From the NCBI RefSeq assembly GCF_036088315.1, contig NZ_CP107996.1, forward strand, positions 5,043,501-5,107,500: a stretch of DNA of 64,000 nt, written 5' to 3'. The notes beneath the pieces are model-generated. The model was not told the origin of the DNA, did no database searches, and worked only from the letters and a program-made list of their open reading frames with translations. Both the position numbers and the translations under genes were made by a program. This DNA comes from Streptomyces sp. NBC_00344 (lineage in GTDB: Bacteria > Actinomycetota > Actinomycetes > Streptomycetales > Streptomycetaceae). Of the stretch, positions 32,974 to 42,438 are shown piece after piece. Numbering within the stretch: position 1 is the first letter of the stretch; each line of letters starts with the position of its first letter.

Positions 32974-34722
32974 ATGCGCCCTTACAGCAGACGCCAGTTC
33001 GTCACCGGCAGTTCGGCGGTCGCCGCCGCCGCGGCACTGACCCTGGCCGACAGCCGGTTCGCATCGGCCGCCGAACGGGACCGCGCGGTGGCAGCCACCG
33101 CTGCCCGTGCCGTCCGGACCGACGGCACCACGCTGGAGCAGGCGGCCACGCCGTCCGGTGCGGGGACCTACCGCCGGCTGGCGTCAGGTCCGGGCTGGCC
33201 GCTGGTGGTAAGGAACGAGCTGGCGGCGGGAGTTGCCGGACGGGACACCCGGCGCACCGGGCTCGCGTCGTTCGTCCAGTTCACCGACATGCACCTGGCG
33301 GACACCGAGTCCCCGGTGCGCTTCGAGTACCTGGCCCGCTACATCGACTCCGCGTACCGGCCGCAGGAGGCGCTCACCGTACGCGGCGCCGCCTCGTTGG
33401 TGGAGCGGATCAACTCATTGGCCGGCGGCCCGTACACGGGGGCGCCCTTCTCCGCGGTGATGGCGACCGGCGACAACACCGACAACCATGAACTGGTCGA
33501 ACTCGACTGGTACTTGTCGGTCATGAGCGGCGGCCGGATCACTCCGAACACAGGTGACCCGTCCCGTTACGAAGGTGTGCAGAACTCCGGATCCGCCGGA
33601 TACTGGAACCCGGAGTCGACCTTCCAGGACGACTACAAGAAGGCCGGATTCCCTCAGGTTCCCGGATTCCTCTCGGCCTCCGGTCAGCCGTTCACCGCCA
33701 GCGGTCTGCGGACCCCCTGGTACACCACGGTCGGCAACCACGACGACAGCATCGAGGGCACACTGCCCGACCTCGGACTGCTCAACTCCCTCTACACGGG
33801 AGACAGGAAGATCGAGGGTGTCGACGACGACACCGCCGTCAAGCTGGCGGATGCCATGCAGCACGATCCGGCGCAGGCCGCGCTGCTGCTCGCCCGTCTC
33901 CTGGCCGGCGGGCCGATCCGGCGGGTCACCCCGGACGCCCGACGCGCGACCTTCACGCCCAAGCAGTTCGCCCAGGCGCATCTGGACCCGGCACACACGG
34001 GCCCCGGCCCGTTCGGTCACGGCTTCACCCAGGCCGCCGCCTCCAGCGGCAAGCTGTACTACACCTTCCCGGTATCCGAAGGCGTGCTGGGCATCAGCCT
34101 GGACACCACCAACCGGGCCGGATGGGCGGACGGTTCGATCGGCACGGCGCAGCTGCACTGGCTGGAGTCCGTCCTCCAGTCGTACAGCACCCACTGGTAC
34201 GACACCGACGGAAAGGTGGTACGCCGGGGCTCCCAGGACCAGCTGGTGGTCCTGTTCAGCCATCACACCAGCACCACCATGGGCAACACCCTGCCCGACC
34301 CGAACAACATCTTCGAGGGCCGCCACACCGGCACCGAACTCGTGGACCTCCTGCAGCGCTACCCCAATGTCGTCGCCTGGGTGAACGGGCACACCCACGC
34401 CAACCTGATCACCCCGCACGGCCATGCCGTCCCCGAACGTGCCTTCTGGGAGATCAACACCGCCTCCCACGTGGACTTCCCGCAGCACGCCCGCATCATC
34501 GAGGTCGCCGACAACGCCGACGGCACGCTGTCGCTGTTCACGACGCTGGTGGAGTCCGCGGCCCCGTACACAACCGACTTCGGCGACACCTCCGAGGCGG
34601 GCCTCGCGGCCCTGTACCGGGAGCTTTCCTTCAACGACCCGTACGCCACACCCGCGGCCAAGCTGGGCGCGGCGGCCGACCACAACACCGAGCTGCTGCT
34701 GGCCAGGCCGTTCGGGCGCTGA
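32974..34722 (+). CDS. Tat-exported metallophosphoesterase (TIGR03767-like)
   Basis: A 582-residue exported protein. A Tat signal with SRRQFVTGSSAVAAAAALTLA opens it. The calcineurin-like metal centre can be followed: FVQFTDMHLAD, VMATGDNTDNHEL, TTVGNHDDS, VVLFSHHTSTT and VAWVNGHTHANL. The overall plan, with a long inserted loop between the Asn-His and the Ser-His motifs, matches the TIGR03767/PPA1498 family of actinobacteria. The substrate is unknown, perhaps a phosphodiester or nucleotide outside the cell. The ATG at 32974 has TGGAGA upstream. It lies downstream of the amylase but behind its terminator. Confidence 0.88.
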   Translation: MRPYSRRQFVTGSSAVAAAAALTLADSRFASAAERDRAVAATAARAVRTDGTTLEQAATPSGAGTYRRLASGPGWPLVVRNELAAGVAGRDTRRTGLASFVQFTDMHLADTESPVRFEYLARYIDSAYRPQEALTVRGAASLVERINSLAGGPYTGAPFSAVMATGDNTDNHELVELDWYLSVMSGGRITPNTGDPSRYEGVQNSGSAGYWNPESTFQDDYKKAGFPQVPGFLSASGQPFTASGLRTPWYTTVGNHDDSIEGTLPDLGLLNSLYTGDRKIEGVDDDTAVKLADAMQHDPAQAALLLARLLAGGPIRRVTPDARRATFTPKQFAQAHLDPAHTGPGPFGHGFTQAAASSGKLYYTFPVSEGVLGISLDTTNRAGWADGSIGTAQLHWLESVLQSYSTHWYDTDGKVVRRGSQDQLVVLFSHHTSTTMGNTLPDPNNIFEGRHTGTELVDLLQRYPNVVAWVNGHTHANLITPHGHAVPERAFWEINTASHVDFPQHARIIEVADNADGTLSLFTTLVESAAPYTTDFGDTSEAGLAALYRELSFNDPYATPAAKLGAAADHNTELLLARPFGR

Positions 34723-34733
34723 CGGTACGCGGG

Positions 34734-34764
34734 GCGGGGGCGCCGGCCCGGCCGGCGCCCCCGC
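34734..34764 (+). terminator. Perfect 15-bp palindrome after metallophosphoesterase
   Basis: Positions 34734-34748 and 34750-34764 are exact inverted repeats of GC-rich sequence (GCGGGGGCGCCGGCC) around a single C. It starts 12 bases past the stop codon. Confidence 0.75.
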
Positions 34765-34802
34765 GGTCGCGGCCCCGCCGGACGGCGGGGGCACCGCCGA
34801 CT

Positions 34803-35018
34803 TCAGCCGAAGACCCACCGGGTCTGCGCGTTCCTCCCCTTGTCGAAGCGGGGGGCCGTGTCCGGCGGGACCCGGAACACCTCCGCTCTGCCGCCCGGCC
34901 ATGGAACGCCCCCGTCCCGCACATCGAAGTGCCATTCCCGGCCGTATGTGACGACATGGGCCCGGGTGAGCGCCCACAGCCGTCCCCCGTCCGCCAGGGG
35001 CGCCGTCCTGCCCTCCAC
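34803..35018 (-). CDS. Short hypothetical or partial gene
   Basis: A frame whose last 75 or so codons look coding, with strict third-position GC and a protein-like sequence: RLWALTRAHVVTYGREWHFDV, then WPGGRAEVFRVPPDTAP. No family is recognised. The coding look begins near 35040, slightly before the only local start (GTG at 35018, 71 residues), so the 5' end may be lost. The rest of the 596-base gap between the phosphoesterase and glnE (34723-35318) shows only the terminator and low-complexity GC-rich sequence. Confidence 0.35.
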   Translation of the reverse strand: MEGRTAPLADGGRLWALTRAHVVTYGREWHFDVRDGGVPWPGGRAEVFRVPPDTAPRFDKGRNAQTRWVFG

Positions 35019-35318
35019 GACCAGGTCGTACTCCTCGGCCGGCCGGACCGTCCGGCCCGCTTGCCCGAGGGGCGGACCGGAGGGTTGAAGGGGAGTGACG
35101 AGGGAAGGGGGAGCGACGCCTGCACCGGGCGGTCGTCGCCGGGCATCCGGCTCACGGCCGGGCTTCGACCGGCGGTGCTCGACCGGAAGCAGGCACCCGG
35201 TACCGGCCGCCTCGACAGAGCCGCTTCCAGCCGCTGCGGATAGGCTCGGAGACCGGACTTCGATCAGCCGGTTCGGTCGGTCCGGTCGGCCTGACGGACC
35301 AGCTTGGGAGGCGGCGGC

Positions 35319-38300
35319 ATGACGGTGCCGGGGCGCAAGGGCAGTATGTTCACGCGGTTGCTCCGGCACGGTTTCACCGATCCGTCGGCCGCCGAGCGGC
35401 TCCTCGACACCCCGGAGCTCTCGGCCGTCCGCCACGATCCCGTACTGCTCGACGCGCTCGGCGCCACAGCGGACCCCGACCTGGCGCTGCTGGGACTGGT
35501 CCGGATGGTCGAGTCGCAGCAGCTGGACGAGCGGCAGACGCTACTGGACACGGTGGTCGCCGCCAAACCGCTGCGGGACCGGCTGTTCGGGGTGCTCGGC
35601 GCCTCCGAGGCGCTGGGCGACCATCTTGCGCGGCACCCCCACGACTGGCACGCCCTGGTCACCTATGAGACGGCCGATCTGCACCCCGGAATCCCCGAGT
35701 TCGAGCGGGGCCTCGCCGATGCCACCGACTCGGTGTCGCTGCGGATCGCCTACCGGCGGTGTCTGCTGGCCATCGCGGCCCGCGACGTGTGCGGCACGAC
35801 CGATGTCAGGCAGACCGCCGCCGAACTGGCCGATCTGGCGACCGCCACCCTCCGCGCGGCCCTGTCGATCGCGTCCACAGCCGCACCCGATGATGCGGCC
35901 CTGTGCCGTCTCGCGGTCGTCGCGATGGGCAAATGCGGTGGGCACGAGCTCAACTACGTCTCCGACGTGGACGTCATCTTCCTCGCCGAGCCGGCCGACC
36001 ACAGCGGCAGCGGCGACAGCGAAACCGAGACCAGGGCGGTCCAGTCGGCCACCCGGCTCGCCGCGCACATGATGCGCATCTGCTCGGAGACGAACATCGA
36101 GGGCACCATCTGGCCGGTGGACGCCAATCTGCGTCCCGAGGGCCGCAACGGCCCCCTGGTGCGGACCCTCTCCAGCCACCTCGCGTACTACGAGCGCTGG
36201 GCCAAGACCTGGGAGTTCCAGGCGCTGCTCAAGGCGCGGGCCGTCGCCGGAGACGTCACGCTGGGCAAGGAGTACGTCGAAGCGGTCAGGCCAATGGTCT
36301 GGCAGGCGTCCGAGCGGGAGAACTTCGTGGCCGACGCGCAGAAGATGCGCCGCCGGGTCGTCGACAACATCCCCCCGGCCCTGGTCGAGCGTGAGCTCAA
36401 GCTCGGCCCCGGTGGGCTGCGCGACGTCGAGTTCGCCGTCCAGCTGCTCCAGCTGGTGCACGGTCGCAGCGACGCCACACTGCGCAGCGGGAACACCCTG
36501 GACGCGCTGGACTCCCTTGCCGCCGGTGGATACGTGGGCCGCGCCGACGCGGCGCAGCTGGACGACGCCTACCGCTTCCTGCGCGCCATGGAGCACCGCA
36601 TCCAGCTGTACCGGCTCCGGCGCACCCATCTCGTGCCGGAGAGCGAGGTGGATCTGCGCCGGCTCGGACGGTCGATGGGCCTGCGCACCGACCCGGTCGC
36701 CGAGCTCACCAGGGCCTGGAAGCGCCATGCCGCGGTGGTGCGCAGGCTGCACGAGAAGCTGTTCTACCGTCCGCTGCTCGACGCGGTCGCCCAGCTGGCG
36801 CCGGGCGAGAACAGGCTCAGTCCCAAGGCCGCGGGACAGCGCCTTGAGGCGCTCGGCTACGCCGATCCGGTCGCCGCTCTGCGTCATCTGGAGGCGCTGT
36901 CCTCCGGGGTCTCCCGTAAGGCCGCCATCCAGCGCACCCTGCTCCCGGTACTGCTCGGCTGGTTCGCGGACTCCGCCGACCCGGACGCCGGTCTGCTCGG
37001 TTTCCGCAAGGTCTCCGACGCGCTGGGCAAGACCCCCTGGTATCTGCGGCTGCTCCGGGACGAGGGCGCCGCAGCCGAGAACCTCGCACGCGTGCTGTCC
37101 GGGGGCCGGCTGGCCCCCGACCTGCTGCTGCGTGCCCCCGAGGCGGTCGCGCTGCTCGGCGCGACCGGCGGCCTCGAGACGCGCAGCCGCGCGAACCTGG
37201 AGCAGGAGGTGATGTCCGCCGTGGGGCGGGCGGAGACCCCCGAAGGCGCCGTCGCGTCGGCGCGCGGGGTGCGCCGCAGGGAGCTGTTCCGTACGGCGGC
37301 CGCCGACCTGATCGGTTCGTACGGCACCGAGGAGAGCCCGGTGGAGGCGGACCGCGGCACGCTGGTGGACCGGGTCGGCAACGCCGTCACCGACCTGAAC
37401 GCGGCCACCATCGCGGGCGCCCTGCGGGCAGCGGTGCGCGCGCAGTGGGGCGACACACTGCCGACCCGGTTCACGGTCATCGGCATGGGCCGCTTCGGCG
37501 GCCACGAGCTGAGCTACGGCTCCGACGCCGATGTGCTCTTCGTGCACTCACCCAGGGACGGTGTGGACGACCAGGAGGCGAGCCGTGCGGCGAACTCGGT
37601 CGTCGCGGAGATGCGCAGGCTGCTCCAGCTGCCGACGGCCGATCCGCCCCTGCTGATCGACCCGGATCTGCGTCCTGAGGGCAAGACCGGCCCGCTGGTG
37701 CGCACCCTCGCCTCGTACGCCGCCTACTACCGGCGCTGGTCGCGGGTCTGGGAGAGCCAGGCACTGCTGCGGGCCGAGCCGATGGCAGGCGACGACGATC
37801 TCGGCGCGGCCTTCATCGAGCTGATCGATCCGCTCCGGTACCCGGTCGAGGGGCTCGGCGACGAGGCGGTGCGGGAGATCCGCCGGCTCAAGGCCCGGAT
37901 GGAGTCGGAACGGATGCCGCGCGGCGCCGACCCGACGCTGCACGCCAAGCTGGGCCGGGGCGGTCTGAGCGACGTCGAGTGGACGGTTCAGCTGCTGCAG
38001 ATGCAGCACGGCTGGGAGATCCCCGGTCTGCGCACCACCCGCACGCGTTCCGCCCTGGCCGCGGCCCATGCGGCCGGGCTGCTGCCCACCGAGGACGCCC
38101 AGACACTGGACGAGGCGTGGGTCCTGGCCTCCCGGGTGCGGAACGCGGTGATGCTGGTGCGGGGACGGGCCGGGGACACGTTCCCGTCCGACGGGCGGGA
38201 GCTCGCAGCGGTCGGGCGGTATCTGGGGTACGAGGCGGGGCACGTGGGAGACATGCTCGACGACTACCGGCGGCTCACCCGGCGGGCCAGGGCGGTCATG

Positions 38301-38324
38301 GAGGAGCGGTTCTACGGTGGCTGA
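35319..38324 (+). CDS. glnE: Bifunctional glutamine synthetase adenylyltransferase/deadenylylase
   Basis: A 1001-residue two-headed enzyme that switches classical GS I off and on by adding or removing AMP at a tyrosine. Each half carries a nucleotidyltransferase core: MGKCGGHELNYVSDVDVIFL near residue 205 and MGRFGGHELSYGSDADVLFV near 725, each followed by a PEGRNGPLVRTL or PEGKTGPLVRTL motif and a helical regulatory domain. The first head removes AMP and the second adds it in the E. coli enzyme. GGGAGG stands just before the ATG at 35319. Its target is a classical GlnA elsewhere, because the GlnA2 in this window lacks the modified tyrosine. It converges on a PAP2 gene. Confidence 0.96.
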   Translation: MTVPGRKGSMFTRLLRHGFTDPSAAERLLDTPELSAVRHDPVLLDALGATADPDLALLGLVRMVESQQLDERQTLLDTVVAAKPLRDRLFGVLGASEALGDHLARHPHDWHALVTYETADLHPGIPEFERGLADATDSVSLRIAYRRCLLAIAARDVCGTTDVRQTAAELADLATATLRAALSIASTAAPDDAALCRLAVVAMGKCGGHELNYVSDVDVIFLAEPADHSGSGDSETETRAVQSATRLAAHMMRICSETNIEGTIWPVDANLRPEGRNGPLVRTLSSHLAYYERWAKTWEFQALLKARAVAGDVTLGKEYVEAVRPMVWQASERENFVADAQKMRRRVVDNIPPALVERELKLGPGGLRDVEFAVQLLQLVHGRSDATLRSGNTLDALDSLAAGGYVGRADAAQLDDAYRFLRAMEHRIQLYRLRRTHLVPESEVDLRRLGRSMGLRTDPVAELTRAWKRHAAVVRRLHEKLFYRPLLDAVAQLAPGENRLSPKAAGQRLEALGYADPVAALRHLEALSSGVSRKAAIQRTLLPVLLGWFADSADPDAGLLGFRKVSDALGKTPWYLRLLRDEGAAAENLARVLSGGRLAPDLLLRAPEAVALLGATGGLETRSRANLEQEVMSAVGRAETPEGAVASARGVRRRELFRTAAADLIGSYGTEESPVEADRGTLVDRVGNAVTDLNAATIAGALRAAVRAQWGDTLPTRFTVIGMGRFGGHELSYGSDADVLFVHSPRDGVDDQEASRAANSVVAEMRRLLQLPTADPPLLIDPDLRPEGKTGPLVRTLASYAAYYRRWSRVWESQALLRAEPMAGDDDLGAAFIELIDPLRYPVEGLGDEAVREIRRLKARMESERMPRGADPTLHAKLGRGGLSDVEWTVQLLQMQHGWEIPGLRTTRTRSALAAAHAAGLLPTEDAQTLDEAWVLASRVRNAVMLVRGRAGDTFPSDGRELAAVGRYLGYEAGHVGDMLDDYRRLTRRARAVMEERFYGG

Positions 38325-38378
38325 GGGCGCGGCCGGCGCCCCCGGGCCGGATCCGGTGCTCTCCCCGGCCGGTGTCTC

Positions 38379-39380
38379 TCAGGCCCTGCCGGTGTCCTGC
38401 GCGGTCTTACGGGCCCGTACGGCGACGGGGTGCTCCCGACCGGGGGCCTGGCCCCCCGGCCTCGCACGCTCCGGCTCCTGGCCCTCCGGCCCCGTACCGT
38501 CCGGAGCGGGTGCCGGAGCCGCGGCCGGAGCGGGCGCCGCTGCCGGAGTCCGGGCCCGCCGCACCGGGACGCGCGGCAGGCGGTGGGGCAGTGCCCCGTA
38601 CCACGCGTAGGAGAGCGCCACCCCGAACGACAGGCACAGCATCCCGCCCACCGCGTCCAGCCAGTAGTGGTTCGCCGTGGACACGATGACCAGCAGCGTC
38701 GCCGCCGGGTACAGCAGTCCGAGAATCTTCGCCCACGGTGTGGAGGCCAGGGCGAAGATGATCAGACCGCACCACAGCGACCAGCCGATGTGCATCGACG
38801 GCATGGCCGCGTACTGGTTCGACATGTTCTTCAGGTTGCCCGACGCCATCGAGCCCCAGGTGTCGTGCACCATGACCGTGTCGATGAAGTGGGTGCCGTT
38901 CATCAGTCTCGGCGGCGCCAGCGGGAAGAGGTAGTACCCGGCCAGAGCCACCACGGTCGTGGCGAACAACGCGAGACGCGCCGCCGCGTAACGGCCGGGA
39001 TGGGAGCGGAAAAGCCAGATCAGGACGCCGATGGTCATGATGAAGTGGAGTGTCGCGTAGTAGTAGTTCATCGACACGATCAGCCATGTCACCGAATTCA
39101 CCGCGTGATTGACACTCTGCTCGAACCCGAGGCCCAGCGAGTTCTCGGCGCTCCAGACCCAGTCCGCGTTGCGCAGAGCGGTCGAGCGCTGCTCGGGAAC
39201 AGCGTTGCGGATCAGTGAGTAGACCCAGTAACTCGCCGCGATCAGCAGGATTTCGAACCAGATACGCGGACGGCGGGGGGAACGGAGACGGCCGATGACG
39301 GACGCGGCTGTCCCCTGGGTCACGACGGGTGACTCGGTGTCCTTACGGGCTTCCTGTGTCTTCACGGTCGTTTCACCCAT
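38379..39380 (-). CDS. PAP2-family membrane phosphatase/phosphotransferase
   Basis: A 333-residue protein with about six helices and a 60-residue Ala-Pro-rich, then basic, C-terminal tail. The catalytic signatures of the PAP2_3 (inositol phosphotransferase/Aur1-like) branch are visible: YLFPLAPPRLM, AMPSMHIGWSLW with the first His, and VSTANHYWLDAVGG with the second His and Asp. It probably acts on a lipid phosphate or polyprenyl carrier at the outer membrane face. The ATG at 39380 lacks a good ribosome binding site; TTG at 39404, very close to GGGGGAGG, is an alternative. Its stop lies 54 bases from the convergent glnE stop. Confidence 0.88.
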   Translation of the reverse strand: MGETTVKTQEARKDTESPVVTQGTAASVIGRLRSPRRPRIWFEILLIAASYWVYSLIRNAVPEQRSTALRNADWVWSAENSLGLGFEQSVNHAVNSVTWLIVSMNYYYATLHFIMTIGVLIWLFRSHPGRYAAARLALFATTVVALAGYYLFPLAPPRLMNGTHFIDTVMVHDTWGSMASGNLKNMSNQYAAMPSMHIGWSLWCGLIIFALASTPWAKILGLLYPAATLLVIVSTANHYWLDAVGGMLCLSFGVALSYAWYGALPHRLPRVPVRRARTPAAAPAPAAAPAPAPDGTGPEGQEPERARPGGQAPGREHPVAVRARKTAQDTGRA

Positions 39381-39435
39381 GGAAGAAGAGTCTGCCAGAA
39401 ACAACGCCTCCCCCAGATCATCCCTCGGGGGAGGC

Positions 39436-39458
39436 CCGTCCGCACCCGGTGCGGACGG
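39436..39458 (-). terminator. Perfect 10-bp stem-loop after lacI
   Basis: CCGTCCGCAC (39436-39445) pairs exactly with GTGCGGACGG (39449-39458) around CCG. It lies 8 bases past the stop of the minus-strand LacI gene and ends the alpha-glucosidase-lacI transcript. Confidence 0.8.
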
Positions 39459-39466
39459 CGGTCGCC

Positions 39467-40510
39467 CTAGGAACGCGGCGTTGACCCGGTCTCGGAACCG
39501 GGGCCCGAAGCGGTTGAACCCCGGACGACCAGCTCCGTCATGAAGACGAACTCGCTGTGCGGCGCGGGTGTGCCGCCGATCTCCTCCAGCAGGGCCCGGA
39601 CCGCGGCCTGGCCCATGGCGGTGACCGGCTGCCTGATCGTCGTCATGGGCGGGTCGGTGAACGCTATGAGCGGGGAGTCGTCGAAGCCGACCACCGAGAT
39701 GTCACGCGGCACGTCGAGGCCGAGCTGGCGGGCGGCACGGATCGCGCCGAGCGCCATCATGTCGCTGGCGCAGACCACTGCCGTGCAGCCGGACGAGATC
39801 AGCGCGGATGCCGCGGCCTGCCCGCCCTCCAGGGTGTAGAGCGAGTGCTGGATCAGCTTCGCGCTCTCGTCCTGGAGCAGACCGAAACTGTCCTGCATCG
39901 CCGCTTGGAAGCCCTCTATCTTGCGCAGCACCGGCACGAAGCGGCGCGGCCCCAGCGCGAGGCCGATCCTGGTGTGCCCCAGCGACGCGAGATGGGTGAC
40001 GGCCAGCCGCATCGCGGCCCGGTCGTCGGGGGAGATGAAGGGCGCCTGCACCTTCGGCGAGAAGCCGTTGACCAGGACGTACGGGACGCCCTGAGCGCGC
40101 AGCTGCTCGTAGCGCTGCATATCGGCCGTGGTGTCCGCGTGCAGTCCGGAGACGAAGATGATGCCCGAGACCCCGCGGTCCACCAGCATCTCGGTGAGCT
40201 CGTCCTCCGTGGATCCGCCCGGAGTCTGGGTGGCGAGGACCGGGGTGTAGCCCTGCCGGGTCAGCGCCTGGCCGATGACCTGGGCCAGGGCCGGGAAGAT
40301 GGGGTTCTCCAGCTCGGGGGTGATCAGCCCGACGAGTCCCGCACTGCGTTGCCGCAGCCGTACGGGACGCTCGTATCCGAGCACGTCGAGTGCGGCGAGT
40401 ACGGATTCGCGGGTGGCCGCCGCGACCCCCGGTTTGCCGTTGAGTACCCGGCTGACCGTCGCTTCACTGACCCCCGCCTGGGCTGCGATGTCGGCAAGCC
40501 GTGCGGTCAT
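39467..40510 (-). CDS. LacI family regulator, MalR-like (left copy)
   Basis: A 347-residue repressor. The HTH (RLADIAAQAGVSEATVSRVL) and hinge (LAALDVLGYERP) open it, followed by a periplasmic-binding-like sensor domain (LVGLITPELENPIFPALAQV, GIIFVSGLHADTT, CASDMMALGAIRAA, ISVVGFDDSPLIAFTDPP). It is closely paralogous to the regulator at 47456, sharing NGKPGVA, PGGSTEDEL or PGGATEDEL and the FDDS motif line by line. It follows the minus-strand alpha-glucosidase after 25 bases in one operon. By family it should bind CTTGCAAG-like sites and respond to a maltose-derived sugar. Which copy is the true orthologue of S. coelicolor MalR is not decided here. Confidence 0.93.
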   Translation of the reverse strand: MTARLADIAAQAGVSEATVSRVLNGKPGVAAATRESVLAALDVLGYERPVRLRQRSAGLVGLITPELENPIFPALAQVIGQALTRQGYTPVLATQTPGGSTEDELTEMLVDRGVSGIIFVSGLHADTTADMQRYEQLRAQGVPYVLVNGFSPKVQAPFISPDDRAAMRLAVTHLASLGHTRIGLALGPRRFVPVLRKIEGFQAAMQDSFGLLQDESAKLIQHSLYTLEGGQAAASALISSGCTAVVCASDMMALGAIRAARQLGLDVPRDISVVGFDDSPLIAFTDPPMTTIRQPVTAMGQAAVRALLEEIGGTPAPHSEFVFMTELVVRGSTASGPGSETGSTPRS

Positions 40511-40535
40511 GGGACTGGACTGTACCGGGCGCATG

Positions 40536-42149
40536 TCAGATTGCCCACCAGGTGCAGGATTCGCCGGGAATGCGAACAGAGTCCCCATCGATGACGGGAG
40601 CCGAAGTGGAGAGAAGCGGCCTGCCGGGGGCGGGCAGTTCGGCAGGGACGGCGAGGGTGTTGAGCGTGCACACAAGCCCGGGGCGGCTGAAGGCCAGGAC
40701 GCCCGCCGGTGCTTCGAGCCATTGCAGCGGCCTCCCGTTCGGACCCTCCAGCCGGCGCCGGAGCGCCAGCGCGCTGCGGTAGAGCTCGAGTGTGGAGTGC
40801 GGGTCGCCGGACTGTGCGGCAACCGAGCGCTCCTTCCAGTTGCCGGGCTGCGGCAGCCACCCGGCGCCTGGCCCGAAGCCGTACGACGGGCCGTCCTCGG
40901 CCCAGGGGATGGGCACCCGGCAGCCGTCCCGCAGGCCGTCCTGCCCGGCGTTGCGGAAGAAGGAGGGGTCCTGCCGGAGACCGTCGGGCAGATCGGTGAC
41001 CTCGGGCAGCCCCAGCTCGTCGCCCTGGTAGATGTACGCGGACCCGGGCAGGGCCAAGGTCAGCAGCGCTGCGGCCCGGGCCCGGCGCAGTCCGGTGGGT
41101 CCGTCGCCGTACCGCGTGACATGGCGGACGACATCGTGGTTGGACAGGACCCAGGTGGTGGGGGCGCCGACCGACGCGGTGGCGGCCAGCGACCCGTCGA
41201 TGACCGAACGCATCGCCGCCGCGTCCCAGGCGCACTTGAGGAACTGGAAGTTGAAGGCCTGGTGCAGTTCGTCGGGGCGCACATACAGCGCGAGCCGCTC
41301 CGGGGACGGGGCCCACGCTTCGGCGACCCCGATGCGCTCCCCTTCGTAGGAGTCGAGCAGCCGCCGCCAGGAGCGGTGGATCTCGTGCACACCGTCCTGG
41401 TCGAAGAAGGGGAGCGTCTGGGAGCCGATCATCTTCACCTGCTCGCGGGCGCCGATGTCCGGCAGCCCGGCGGCCTTGACCATGCCGTGGGCGACATCGA
41501 TACGGAAACCGTCGACACCGAGGTCGAGCCAGAAGCGCAGTACCGCGTCGAACTCCTCGCGCACCTCCTGGCTGTCCCAGTTGAGGTCGGGCTGCTCGGG
41601 CGCGAACAGATGGAGGTACCAGTCGCCGTCCGGGGTACGGCTCCAGGCCGGCCCGCCGAACACCGACTCCCAGTCATTGGGCGGCAGTTCACCCTCCGCG
41701 CCCCGACCCGGGCGGAAATGGTAGCGGGCCCGGTCGGCGGGTCCGCCGGCCAGTGCCGCCTCGAACCAGCGGTGCCGTTCGGATGTGTGGTTCGGGACGA
41801 TGTCCACGATCACCCGCAGTCCGAGACGGTGTGCGGTGTCCACCAGCGCTTCGGCGTCGTCGAGCCCGCCGAAGAGAGGATCCACCGCCCGGTAGTCCGC
41901 GACGTCGTATCCGCCGTCCGCCTGCGGTGAGGCGTAGAAGGGGGTGAGCCAGACCGCGTCCACGCCCAGCTCCGCGAGATAGGGCAGCCGCTCGCGGATG
42001 CCCCGCAGGTCGCCGATGCCGTCACCGTCGCTGTCCGCGAAGGACCGCACGTACACCTGGTAGATCACCGCGTCCCGCCACCAGCCGGCCCGGCCTGAGG
42101 GTGATGCGGATGCGGGGCCGGTGGCTGCGGTGGTGAGCTCCTGCGTCAT
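40536..42149 (-). CDS. Cytoplasmic alpha-glucosidase, GH13 (left copy)
   Basis: A 537-residue enzyme that releases glucose from maltose and maltodextrins inside the cell. There is no signal peptide. Regions seen are [27 protein letters not shown] (nucleophile Asp), ERIGVAEAW (acid Glu) and WVLSNHDVVRH (Asp). WWRDAVIYQVYVRSFADSDGDGIGDL is the usual oligo-1,6/alpha-glucosidase start, given here across its length. AAAGGAA precedes the ATG at 42149. It is highly similar to the enzyme at 45807 on the other strand. It is divergent from malE across a 289-base control region with several CTTGC sites, and is cotranscribed with the lacI gene after it. Confidence 0.94.
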   Translation of the reverse strand: MTQELTTAATGPASASPSGRAGWWRDAVIYQVYVRSFADSDGDGIGDLRGIRERLPYLAELGVDAVWLTPFYASPQADGGYDVADYRAVDPLFGGLDDAEALVDTAHRLGLRVIVDIVPNHTSERHRWFEAALAGGPADRARYHFRPGRGAEGELPPNDWESVFGGPAWSRTPDGDWYLHLFAPEQPDLNWDSQEVREEFDAVLRFWLDLGVDGFRIDVAHGMVKAAGLPDIGAREQVKMIGSQTLPFFDQDGVHEIHRSWRRLLDSYEGERIGVAEAWAPSPERLALYVRPDELHQAFNFQFLKCAWDAAAMRSVIDGSLAATASVGAPTTWVLSNHDVVRHVTRYGDGPTGLRRARAAALLTLALPGSAYIYQGDELGLPEVTDLPDGLRQDPSFFRNAGQDGLRDGCRVPIPWAEDGPSYGFGPGAGWLPQPGNWKERSVAAQSGDPHSTLELYRSALALRRRLEGPNGRPLQWLEAPAGVLAFSRPGLVCTLNTLAVPAELPAPGRPLLSTSAPVIDGDSVRIPGESCTWWAI

Positions 42150-42438
42150 GGGTGTTCCTTTCGGAAGACTTGCAACGTACGGGATCAACGCGGACAGACT
42201 CCGAAAGTAACAGTCTTGCAAGGCCTTGCGGTGCTGATTGCGGGGTCCGAAGGGCCGCTTCCGGCACCCCGATGGCCCGTTTGACAAGGGTCGTAACGGC
42301 AACCGTGCGGATACGCTGAGGTAACGAAGGGCGCTCCTTGCAGAAAAACTCCGCAAGGTCTTTCGGTCTTCTTGCATCCTTGTTACGTTCCTCGCAACCC
42401 GGCGCCGTGATGGAGCGGCACCTGTTGAAGGAGTTCAC
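42150..42438. promoter_or_regulatory. Divergent mal control region
   Basis: The region between the left alpha-glucosidase and malE holds several CTTGC/GCAAG elements. ACTTGCAACGT (42168-42178) lies 19 bases before the alpha-glucosidase start. The perfect palindrome CTTGCAAG (42215-42222) is followed by CCTTGCGG. A spaced pair lies at 42336-42358, and CTTGCATCCTTG at 42371-42382. Those nearer 42150 fit control of alpha-glucosidase and those nearer 42438 fit control of malE. GAAGGAG at 42426-42432 is the malE ribosome binding site. A TTGACA at 42281 has no -10 at proper spacing. Confidence 0.75.
42336..42358. promoter_or_regulatory. MalR-type operator at malE promoter
   Basis: CCTTGC (42336-42341) and GCAAGG (42353-42358) form an exact inverted repeat with 11 bases between, about 80 bases before the malE start. 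It matches the half-sites at the amylase and pullulanase promoters and is the best operator candidate for the malEFG operon. Confidence 0.7.

Noticed and set aside
35541..37547. 668-codon minus-strand frame opposite glnE
   Set aside because: Antisense shadow of GlnE; no recognizable domain.
42281..42317. TTGACA with TACGCT as a mal promoter
   Set aside because: The hexamers are 25 bases apart, too far for a normal promoter.
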